In this document: piece after piece, positions 48,267 through 59,700 of the stretch
Numbering within the stretch: the first letter of the stretch is position 1
Layout: every line of letters begins with the position of its first letter
Origin: Sceloporus undulatus
Lineage: Eukaryota > Chordata > Lepidosauria > Squamata > Phrynosomatidae
Direction: 5' to 3'
NCBI RefSeq assembly: GCF_019175285.1
Contig: NC_056527.1
Location: 104,613,765-104,677,764 of the forward strand
Length of the DNA: 64,000 nt
Program-made: the position numbers and the translations under genes
Notes under the pieces: model-generated
Database searches by the model: none
The model's input: only the letters and a program-made list of their open reading frames with translations
What the model was told of the DNA's origin: nothing

Positions 48267-48509
48267 GCATTAAAACAACAATTAAAAACCATACAATTAA
48301 AATCGGAAAAAATATTAAAAATTACAAATATAAAATTAAAATTATAAAATTAATAACGTACAAAGTTTAAAAAACCAATATAAAATTAGATGTTAACATT
48401 AATTATTTAATTATCTGTGGAGAACGTACGCCGTGGGCAGATTTATTTTTTCTATTTTAATTGTTTGCACAGCACTGTGTAAATTTACAGCGCTATATAA
48501 AATAAAGCT

Positions 48510-48541
<32 letters not shown>

Positions 48542-49455
48542 TATAATAATGAATTATAAATTAATGTATACTTATAAAAATATATACATTGTTATGTTGT
48601 AAAATTGTGATATTATTATAAAATATTATAATACTATAAGTACTGTATTAAATAACTGCAAGGTATTATTATTATTAATAGTAGTACAAGAATTATTATA
48701 TTACATTATTATTATTATTATTATTAAACTATTGTTGTAGTTATTAATATTATTAGGTTCTTGTATGCAATATATTATATATATTTGTATGTAAAATATA
48801 TTTATCTTCTATAAATTATATATTAAATAATATATAATATATATTTAAAATATATATTATATTTATTTGTATGCAAAATATAATATAATTATATTATATA
48901 AATTATATAATATATTATATATTATATATAAAAATATATATTATATTTATTTATATTCAACATATATTTTTATATAAAAAATATAATAATATATTATATA
49001 TATAAAATATATATTATATATATTTGTATGTAAAATATATTTATATTCTATCAATTATATATTATATAATATATTATATATTTAAAATATATATTATATT
49101 TATTTGTATGCAAAATAAAATTATATTATATAAATTATATAATATATTATATATAAAATATATATTATATTTATTTGTATGCAAAATATAATATCATTAT
49201 ATTATATAAATTATAGATTATATATTATATATTTAAAATATATATTTATTTGTATGCAAACTATAATATCTTTATATTATATAAATTATAGATTATATAA
49301 TACAGTATATTATATATTTAAAATATATGTTATATTTATTTGTATTCAACATATATTTATATTATATATATAAAATATATATTATATTTATTTGTATGCA
49401 AAATATAGTAAATTTATATTATATAAATTATAAACTATATTATATTATATAGACA
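48152..49455. repeat. 1.2-kb AT-only block with degenerate minisatellite
   Basis: After (TTA)n and (AT)n runs (48228-48265), the sequence is almost purely A/T. From about 48770 a degenerate unit of roughly 80-110 bp recurs at least seven times, built on 'TATATTTATTTGTATGCAAA' followed by 'ATATAATAT' and 'TATATAAATTATA' runs. LINE tails are embedded at about 48152-48220 and 48425-48500. It ends about 50 bp before the GC-rich promoter. Confidence 0.88.
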
Positions 49456-49504
49456 AGCCATTATCTCACTAAGGAAAAGTGCTAGAATATTCGAAAGGCT
49501 AAGA

Positions 49505-49780
49505 AAGCGTTCCCTCACCCCAAGAGGGGGCGGGGCCAGTATGCTAATCCCGGGAAGAGGGGGCGTGGCTTGCGGTTACAAAAAAAAAATTCCCTAGACT
49601 CCAGGCTGTGACGCACAAAGCGGCGCCGGACGTGACACAAGGAGAAGATGGCGTGGCGGCGAAGGAGCCCAAGGCCGGAGGGAAAGGGGGCGTGGCCCTA
49701 TATGCAGATATAGGGGCGGGGCTGGGGAAGCTGAGTGGCGCAGGCAGTGGAACGTTCGTGCGCAGCTGTCTAAGGTCAAG
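49505..49780 (+). promoter_or_regulatory. Probable shared TULP2/NUCB1 CpG-rich promoter
   Basis: Composition changes abruptly from AT-only to GC/CpG-rich. Visible motifs are GC boxes (GGGGGCGGGGCC near 49525, GGGGCGGGGC near 49712), a YY1-like AAGATGGCG at 49645-49653, GACGTGAC near 49629 and ATGCTAAT at about 49539. YY1 motifs of this type often mark TATA-less start sites. NUCB1 exon 1 is read rightwards; the TULP2 start would be read leftwards from here, but I cannot pin it. Confidence 0.65.
49655..49780 (+). other. NUCB1: NUCB1 exon 1, non-coding (predicted)
   Basis: The sequence up to GGTCAAG at 49780 is followed by donor GTAGGG. NUCB1 coding begins in the next exon in human too, so a non-coding first exon is expected. 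The 5' limit is not determined by sequence; the start coordinate is a guess downstream of the YY1 motif. Confidence 0.5.
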
Positions 49781-49915
49781 GTAGGGGAACTCTTGAACCT
49801 AGAACCAAGCCTCATTTTGTGTATGTATTCAATGCCAGGGCTTTTTCTAGCCCAGAGGCCGGTAAAATAATATGATAGCAGGAACAGCAGAGGCTTCTAG
49901 TAAACATGCATCTTA

Positions 49916-50350
49916 GAAGGCATGTTGGAATGAAAGGGTGTGTATGTCAACAGGGGACCTATAGGCATGTGCAGAGGGCAATGTAAAAGAAAAAGGCATG
50001 TTGGAAAAGGAGGGGTGGTGAAAAGGGGGCCTCAAGGCATGTGCAGAGGGCATTGTGGGGGGGAAAGTGAAGTTGGAAAAGGAGAGATGGTGAAAAGGGG
50101 GCTGTAGGCATGTGCAGAGGACATTGTAAAAAGTCTATATGTGTGTGTGTGTGTGAGCGTGGGTGTGTATGTATGGAGGATATTTTGAAAAAGCTATGTT
50201 GCAAAAGGAGGGTGATGAAAAGGTGTTCTCTAGGCATGTACAGAAGACCTGGTAAAAAAGGCATGCTGGAAAAAGAGGGTGGTGGAAAGGGGGCCTCTGA
50301 ATATATGTAGAGGGCATAGTTTTAAAGTCATCTTGTAAAAGCAGGATGAA
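49916..50350. repeat. ~72-bp minisatellite in NUCB1 intron 1
   Basis: Five to six degenerate units, each with 'GGCATGTGCAGAGGGCA', 'GGCATGTTGGAAAAGGAGG' and 'GGTGAAAAGGGGGCCT'. A (TG)n run interrupts it at 50140-50156. The array begins about 135 bp into the intron. Confidence 0.85.
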
Positions 50351-50499
50351 AATGTTATTTTAGCGCTGTATATTTTCATGGTGTTTTATGAAGCCTTCAA
50401 TAATGTCCGAAAGGACCAGTGAATGCTGTCAAAGGTGGTTTATAAGCCAGGTAACAAACAGTGTGAAGGCGAGGACCGACAAAGGAAGGCTAGATATTG

Positions 50500-50672
50500 A
50501 ATATAGTTTTAAAAATCTGAATTCCAAAAAAGCAAACCTTGGATTTGCCATTTTATCTCAGGGACTCCATTTTACAGTGCCGCTGTATTCAGTGGGACTT
50601 AAGCATCCACAAATTTTGGTATCCAGAGGGGAGTCCTGGAAGCAAACCCCAGTGGTCACCAATGGCCCACTG
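50500..50672 (+). mobile_element. TA-MITE, right part
   Basis: 'CAAACCTTGGATTTGCCATT', 'TTTTGGTATCCAGAGGGGAG' and the end CACCAATGGCCCACTG match the family at 56790 and 61700. The left terminus is missing. Confidence 0.6.
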
Positions 50673-50822
50673 CAGTTGCTTATGGCATCCTCCTCCCAGT
50701 CAATCTTTCCCCTCTTATTTGGGTCACTTCCCTCTTCATGTACTTTAGTTGGTTCACAATTAAGCCATTTCTAAGCAGAGGCAGTAACTGCATTGTTCTC
50801 ACTCCTCATGTTCTTTCTTCAG

Positions 50823-50949
50823 AGAACCAGCTCACAAGAAGATGCATCTGGCATGGTTCGTGAGCGCTACCCTTTTAGGGTTGGCCACCTGTGTTCCCAT
50901 TGAGCGGCCCAAAGAGAAACAAGCAGCAGAGGCTCCCCCTGAAGCCCCG
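50823..50949 (+). CDS. NUCB1: NUCB1 exon 2 (start codon, signal peptide)
   Basis: Acceptor TTTCTTCAG; 19 nt of 5' UTR then ATG at 50842 (context AAGAAGATGC, A at -3). Codes 36 residues: a hydrophobic signal peptide, [10 protein letters not shown] and an Ala/Pro/Glu-rich piece. The signal peptide is shorter and less leucine-rich than in mammals. Donor GTGAGT, phase 0. Confidence 0.93.
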
Positions 50950-53900
50950 GTGAGTGCTATGTTCCTTGATCTTTTTCCACTGCCGTGGCCTCTTTGTAAG
51001 TGCCCTTTGGACAGTTTGCTGGCTGAGCAATGAACACATAGGGCTGATGGGTCATCAGCTGCATCCACACTGCAGAAATAATCCAGGTTGACACCACAGA
51101 ATGGAGCCATGGCAGTTAAAGGTGTGTGAACCTGGATTATTTCTGCAGTGCGGACGCAACCTAAGGCTGCATCTGCACTGCAGAAATAACCCAGGTTGAC
51201 ACACTTTAACTGCCATGGCTCCATGCTATGGAATTGTCAGAATTGTAGTTTGTTGGGGCACCAGAGCTCTCCGATAGAGAAGCCTAAATGTGTCACAAAA
51301 CTACAGTTCCCAGAATTCCATAGTATTGCGCCACGGCAGTTAAAACTGTATCAACCTGGATTATTTCTGTAGTGCAAATGCATCTTTAGGTACGTACCTG
51401 GAAATAATCCAGGTTGACACAGCTTTAACTGCCATGGTGCAATGCTTTGGGATTCTGGGAAATGTAGCTTGTTGTAGCTCCAGAGCTCTCTGACTGAGAA
51501 GGCTAAATGTCTCACAAAACAATTCCAAGAATTCCATAGCATCAAGCTATAGTAATTAAAGTAGTGTCAACCTAGATTATTTCTGCAGTGCAGATACAGC
51601 CTCAGATTGTTTTTACACTGAGTTCAGGAGTTTTTAAAGAGTATTTTAATGTGCTTTAAATGTTTTTATGTTTGTGTGATTTTAATTTATTTGTTAATTG
51701 CTCTTGTGGGCTCAGAGATGATATAGAAATACTTTTAATAAACAATCACTCTCAGGCAACTGAAGTTTTCCTACTCCCTCAAGTGACTTCCTTCCTTTTC
51801 CTGTGAAATTATCTATGTCATACTGTCTTTTTTTAGTTCGTTAAAATTAACATTTTTATGACCTATGCAGTGGAACACTTTGCCCTGCTAAATGGTTTGG
51901 ACAAGGTTCTGCATAATCCTTTGCCAACGGCTGCGCTACCTGAACCTTCTGGGAAATGAATGTCTAAGCATCTAGAATGACTGTAGATGCATCTACACTG
52001 TGGAAATAATTAGTTTGAAACCACTTTTAAGAACTTGAGCTCCATCCTGTGGAATCCTAGGATTTGTAGTTTAACAAGGTCTTTCACCTTCTCTGTCAAA
52101 GAGTGCTGATGCTCCACAAAACTACAAATCTCAGAATTCTGTAGGAGGAAGCCATGGCAATTAAAGTGGTATCAAACTGCATTATTTCTGCAGTGTAGGT
52201 GCACCCAAAGTTTCTCTTTCTGTCATAAGCTGCTTTACCAGGTTTTAGGCAGGAGCATTTCCCATCCCTGGAGATTACAGGAACAAAATTTGAGAATGTT
52301 TTTCATGCAAATCACATGTTTGACTGCTGAGTTTCATCTCTGCAGATGACATCCAGACAACCTGATTCTTTCCTCTGGCTTTTACACAGGACACTGGCCT
52401 CTATTATCACCGCTACCTCCAAGAAGTGATCAATGTGTTAGAAACAGATGGACACTTCCGGGAAAAGCTTCAAGCAGCTAATGCAGAGGACATCAAGGTG
52501 AATTGAGACTGCATAGCGTGAGTTTCTGTGTGCTAGCAAGTGCAGATTGTCTTCAGTGTCAGAAGACATTTTGATGAATAGTAAAAGGTGGCTTTCTTAG
52601 GGGCATGACATGGATTCTTGTGGTGGAGCTGTAGATACAGAATCTTGAAAGTAGGATTTGTTTTTGCTTTGGAAGAGGCCACCGTTCAACTGGCTGGGTT
52701 AGTGGGAAATATGGAACAGTGTGCATTTAGAATAAAGTATTATTATTTGTTTTATTATTATTTTATTCATTTATATCCCACCTTTCTCCCAGTACTAAGA
52801 CTCAAGGTGGCTAACAACCACCAGAAAGTACTTCCTAAATCATTCAGTCAAAATCTCTTTTCTTGTCATTTGAATCCACTGGTTTGGATCCTGTCCTCTG
52901 GAGCAGCCGAAAATAAGCTTGCTCCATCTTCTACATAACATGGAATGTTGCTATGAATTACTATTTAAATGACCATCACAACAACCTCAAAAATTCATGA
53001 TTTTACAATCAGAATTACAGTACAGGTCAGAGGTGCCAGTCTTGAATCTAGACAGAGAAGACTTGGCTTCAAATTTCAAGGCGTACTGAATAAGCTAACC
53101 AGTATCTTTGCACCTAACCCACCTCACAGGATTGTTGGGTAGAAGTTGGAATGGGAACATCTATGCTGGGAGGAAGAGTGGGATACACATGTAACAACTA
53201 GCCTCTTCTTTGTCTGACCCCTTTCAGAGTGGAAAACTGAGCAAAGAGCTAGACTTTGTCAGCCACCATGTACGCACCAAACTTGATGAGCTCAAGCGTC
53301 AGGAGGTATCCCGGCTCCGGATGCTTCTGAAAGCCAAAATGGATGCCACCATGGAGCAAAGTGAGTTGAGGGCATTGGTTCCAGATGCTCCTGGAGGGGC
53401 TTGGAACAGAGAATGCTGAAAATCAGTAATCCTGGGCAAGGCTCAAAGAATTTAATTTTTTGGACTACAGCTCTCTGTGGATAGGAGATCTAGAAGCTGT
53501 AGTCCAAAAACAGGAACTTTTCCAAACTCTGGTCCAGGGTGCTATTATTGGGACTGTCACTGATGAATAGCGTGGAGGAAAGAGTTGGTCAGATCGGGAG
53601 TCCACCTGAAAAACTGAAGACCAGTTCAGGTGTAAGCTTTGATAGATAACTTTGGTATCAGTTTTTATATATATTTTGGCAGTCTGAGCGAAACCTGCAC
53701 TTTTGTACCCTTCCTACACCTGATCCTCTTTGCTGCTTTTGGATTTGATACTTGTTTATTATTGTACCAACCACTTTTTAAAAAATATTTATTATTTTTT
53801 TATAGTCCTAAAGGATTCTTTCTTTTTACCAGTGACTTTAAGGGAGAGCACCTAGCTCTCCTTCCCACTTTATCCTTGCAACAACCCTGGAGAGTAGGTC

Positions 53901-56715
53901 AGGGTAAGAGAGACCGTAATTGGCTCAAACAAACATAGCCAATGAGTTCTAAGTGGGGAACAGAACCTGGATCTCACAGATTCCAATTCGAGTAGTCTGA
54001 CCACTGCACCACATTGGTTCATCCTAGGATTTGCCTTGGGAGTACCCAAAAGACAAATTTAACATTCTGTTTCTAAAAAGTGTCTAGTTAATGCCCCAGC
54101 AGGCTTGTAAACTGGACTTCATTCATAGAAAAATAACATCCCACCTCATTGTTTTCTCCAGAATTACTTGCACTCCCTCTGAAAATGGAAACAGTTCTTG
54201 TAGCTGCTCTGACTGGGGGCCATTTAAAATAGGAGTGGTAATGATGTCCCTCCAGGTGTACTTTGGGACTGCATGACCCATACTCTTTTCCCATTACCTG
54301 GAGAATGAGAGTTGCCCACCTAATTTAAAACCACCCTCATGTTTCCTGCTTAAACTTCAGGTGTATGAAACAATATGCTTAACTGGCTTTTTCTCTTGCT
54401 TTCAGATGTACAGATTGATCACTTGGCCTTACTGAAGCAATTTGAGCACCTGGATCCTCAGAACCAGCACACCTTTGAAGCCCGTGACTTGGAGTTGCTC
54501 ATTCAAGCTGTATGCTTGACCTTTTCTTCTTGTTTGTCTTCCTTCTCCCTTCACTAGATCAGCAAAATATTGAGGCTTTTTTGTCTGCCTCTGGTAGACT
54601 GAGCCCCATGGGTTCTTTAAACATAAGAAAATTTATTGTGCTTCAAACATGCAGATTAAAAGCACACAATCCTCCTCTCTGAGGTTATCAAAAATGCTTT
54701 GTGGTGCAGGATTCTGGTAACTGTAGTCTTTTTAAAAGTTTCTTCCGAGTGCTGGGACTCAGTGAGTGATGACATTCATCTTCACCTTGCAGGCAACCAA
54801 AGACCTGGAGAATTATGATGCAGCTCACCATGAGGAGTTCAAACGCTATGAGATGATGAAGGAGCATGAACGTCGGGAGTACTTGAAATCTCTGGATGAG
54901 GAGAAGCGGCGGCAGGAGGAAGCACACTTTGAGGAGCTCAAGAAGAAGCACAAGGAGCACCCCAAGGTCAACGTCCCGGTAGGATGTTGTCTTTTACATT
55001 TTTGTAGGAGAGGCAGCAAGACGGGGGATCATGTTCAACCTAGTTTGGTTACTTAAACGTGAACATCTCTTCCAACCAATACAGGGCAGTCGTGATCAAC
55101 TGAAGGAGGTCTGGCAGGAAACGGATGGCTTGGATCCTAATGAATTCAACCCTAAGACTTTTTTCAAGTTACATGGTAAAAAATGCTATTGTTTCTTTTG
55201 AGGAGAACATCTTATTTTAGATTCAGGAATGTATTATCGCTATAGTGCCCTTACGTTTTAGGCATTTATCGAATATATCTTTCACCTGGGCCTGCCTGCC
55301 TTCCTCTTCCTTTATTTTTTTCTCCCTTTTTTCTTTCCATTCCTTTTTATTTTTCATTCTCTTTCTCAATCCCCATACTCCCTTCATTTTTTTCCTTTTT
55401 CCTTCCCTTATTTTCCTATATAATGGTCTGGTAAAGTGCTTCGGATTTTTGTTCAAATGAGATTAGAGGTGATGTAGAACTACCTCTAATAAATAAAAAC
55501 TAAAAAAATATTAATTTGGCATGGACATCCTGCAGCCCTTGCTTATGATTCAAAAGTTCTGTGTGTTCACCCAGTTCATATCTGAGGCTAAAGCTAGTTG
55601 CCCCTTTTGCATACACCTGTTGAATGGAAGATGGAGAAGGTGTGGGTTTGCCAAAGTGGTACATGTAACTGTCAACTCAGCAAGGTAGGACAGGTTGTTA
55701 GGTACATTTTGTCTACATTCCTCAGAGAGGCTACTGAACCTTCTGTTCTGAATATATAACAAAATTGGGCTTAACACAGTGATGAAGAAGAATAGACATA
55801 TTTTCTGAGTTTCCTTTCCACACTTTAAATAAGCACTCATGGCACTAGGGCAGAGTTATGGCTCAGTTGTTTGCTAATTTGTACAGGCAAAATTTCAAAG
55901 TAGTCCATGGCCACATCCACACTGCAGAATTAATCTGGTTTGACACTACTTTAACTGCCATGGCTCAGTGCTATTGAATTCTGGGGATTGTAGTTTGTTG
56001 TGACACCCAAGCAGCTCTGGTGTTCTTTTGCTCAGTTAGTCTCAAAGATGCTACAAGGTCTCTTTGCATACTGGAAATTCCATTAATATGTTTGGGGCTT
56101 TCCCTAATCTTTGTTTTTGTTTTTGTTTTTTTGCCCTCCAGACACCAATAGTGATGGAGTTTTAGATGAACAGGAGTTAGAGGCCCTCTTCACTAAGGAG
56201 GTAAGTTCTTGGCTTACTTACCATGGATAGAATCAAACTTGTGTCTGGGTTGTGCCAGTTCACAATGACAATTTAGGGGGTGGGGTGGCAAGGAGAACAT
56301 TTCACCTGCTTAAATGCTTGTCCATGATTTAAAAAATCAGAATATTTCTCTGCACATGGAAAAGCAGCATGAAGGGAAGGTGCCTAGGCTAGAAATGCTT
56401 TACTAAGACAAGCCCTCCTCCCGACCACCATCTTGAGGGGGAGCGAAGCAGGCCAGCAACAACAGGCCTCTGCCTGCAAAGAAGACAAGCCCTCCTCCCG
56501 ACTGCCATCTTGAGGGGGAGAGAAGCAGGCCAGCAACAACAGGCCTCTGCCTGCTAAGAAGACAAGCCCTCCTCCCAACCACCATCTTGCTTGTCTTTAT
56601 TGCATGTTGTTCTATTTTTATTGGTTTTTTTGAGGATGTTTTTATGATGTGTTAATTTTTATTGATTCTGTGAACCGCTTTGATCACCTCGGAAAAGCGG
56701 TATAAAAATAAAACA

Positions 56716-56748
<33 letters not shown>

Positions 56749-59700
56749 TTTGACATGCTGGTTTCTGTGTTTGAGCAGTTTTGCATATACAGTGGGTCCT
56801 TGGTATCCTCTGGAGTTGAGTCCATGACCCTCCGTGGATAACAATATATATATAAATATATAAAATCCTACAAGCAAACCTTAATTTGTCATTTATGTAA
56901 GGGACACCATTTTATTATCCCACTGGTACATAATGGGATTTAAGCATCCACCAATTTTCAAGCCATGGATGGTTTAATCCATGGATATGGAGGGCCAACT
57001 GTACACTGAAGCACATTATATGGTAGCAGCAGTGGTACAGTCCAGAAACAAGTGATCAGAGATAATGATGTACCAAAAACATCTGTATTTGGCTCTGCTC
57101 TTCTCTGATTTTTTTCTGATTGGGGCAGTTTTGACGAGGGTCAGATTATCAAATGGGCAATGAAGTAGTGAGAAATCCAGTTAACCCACTCCAGGTTTTA
57201 CATAGTTGTCCAAGGGGCTGAACTTATTTGGGGTAAATGGATATTCCTCTAAAATTTGAAACAATCCACTGTCCCAGTGACATGGGACCCACCAGCATCC
57301 ACTGCTAACAAGTTGTATCTGCTTGTAGAACCCAAACAATGTCAGAAAAGAGATAAAAGTGCTACAGCAAGATCTCTGGATATTTTCAAGTAGCGCATGG
57401 GGGTTTGTCTGGGGTGGAGGCTAATAAAGGAAGATAAATAGCTGAGTTTCCTGAGTCTTGACCTTTGTCTTTCCATCTTGCAGTTGGAGAAGGTCTATGA
57501 CCCCCGTAATGAGGAAGATGATATGCTAGAAATGGAAGAGGAGCGGCTGCGAATGCGGGAACACGTCATGCAAAATGTGAGTGTATGGGCTGGGCAGGTG
57601 ATGACAGATGATTGGATGAAAGGAATCAGATATAGGCAGAATTGTGTGTGCAAATGGTTCTTTCTGTTTTTTTAGAAACCAGAAGAGGTAAAACAGTCCA
57701 AGCAGCTGATGAGTCATAGTTGCAAAGAATCTGGGATTCTTAGTTCAGACATTCCCCCTGCTGCCTGAACTTACTGTGGGAGGGACCTAATGGTGATCTT
57801 GGAGAAAATATTTCCTTATTCCCAGAATCCATGAGTCACCATGACCACTGGCCATCTAACTGAGGATCTAGGAACTATAGCCCAACATGATTTCCCTAGA
57901 TTCTTGGTTTCTCTCAATCAACTATCTGTCTGTAGAATGAACATAACCATCCTGGCCTATCTTGCATCTTTGTTATAAGGTTAACTGAGATCAAGCAGGT
58001 GAAAGCTAAGAATTATTGCCAATATTATTGTTATCAATATTATTAAAGGTCGTTGTTTTCCACTGGTCATTATGATCAAACATTATTCTGTCATTGTTAT
58101 TATCACAAACAGGTGTGCTTAAGGAGGCTCAGCTTGATAAAAAGCACAGGGGGAACATATCCCAAAATTAGTGGATGAAGATAGTTAAAGAAGCTTGAAG
58201 GAAATGACATGGTAGCTAGAACAGTTTGTTGCTAGAGCAAAGCATGGAGAGCTGTTTCTTGCCTTCTGAAAAATCATGTGCCACTGTGTGGCTGGATGTG
58301 GTTGCAAATGATGGGCCTAAATTTTCGGTTTTTCCCCTTTCTTCAGAGAGTAGGGAGTGCAGGAAATCAATAAGCAGTATAACATCTGTGATTTTTCTGA
58401 GAAATCTTTATGTGGCACTTGGTACTTTTGACAGTGTGCTATTACCGTATATACTCGTTATGTCCCAAAGTTGACCTTAAAATTTTGGGTAGACTTATAT
58501 AAGGGTCAATACATCAGTAGTGCTTAGAAAGGTCCTAAAGCAAACAAGCCTGATGCCCCAATCTCCATTGAACACCAATTCCTTCCCCCTCCAGTCTGTT
58601 TGGCAAGCCTTTGCTTCCTATCAGAAAAACTCTGCATTTAAATCTACTTGCTTCTTTCTCTACTCTGTTTTGCACAACCTGGCTTCCTATAAAAAACCCC
58701 GCTCCATTTAAAACCATCTCCCCAGTCCTTTTTGTAAGACCTTGCTTCCTATGGAAACAACTCTCCATTTAAGTCAACTTGCTTCCTTTCTCAATCCAAC
58801 GTTAAAACCTCTCCTCCAGCACATGGGAATCGGTTGGGAGAGGTACAGAGAAGGAGAAGGAGGGACAGAAGTGGTATTTCCACCTTTCCATCCTTCCTTA
58901 TAGCCTCCTAAGTTTTACCCTTGATTTATTCACGGGTTTATAACAAAATCCAGGATTTTGACCCTGAAACCTTCCCTCAACTTATACATGAGGTTGACTT
59001 ATACATGAGTACATGTGGTATTGTATACTTTTTTGCTGTTGGATTGGTGGTAACTTGTATTGTTTGTCATTTGATGAAATTTTAAATTATGTTGTATTGT
59101 AACATTAACTTCTACTGTTAGCTGCTGTTGCTGTACAAGCGTGGTACATAGATACTTGAAGCCAAGGGTAGGAAACTATGGGCCTCCAGATTTTAAAATT
59201 TTATTTTATTTCGTTTCCTCTTCCATAATTTCATGCCATTGGATTTGTTGGCTACAGTTGGTAGAAATTATAGGACCATTGTTCTCTACCTGGGCTTTAA
59301 ATATACATTGAAGCATATTTAATAGCAATTAGGGCTAGAAGCATGTTAAGTTCTGTGAGTAAAAGCTAAAGGTAAAGGTATTCCCCGTTGACAAGGTTGT
59401 CAAGTCATGTCCGACCGTAGGAGGAGGTGCTCATCTCCGTTACTAAGCCGAAGTTGCAGCATTGTCAGACTACTCTGTGATCATGTGTCCAGCATGATTG
59501 CATAAAAAGCTGTTTACCTTTCCACTGGAGAGGTATCTATCTATTTGCATTTGCATGCTTTTGAATGGCTAGGTTGGTAGAAGCTGGGACTAGTGATGGG
59601 AGCTCACCCCATTGTGTGGCATCCAAGCCTCGAACTGCCATCCTGTTGATCTTGCAAGCAACAGAGTCAGTGTCTTAACTACCAAGCTGCAATTCTATTA

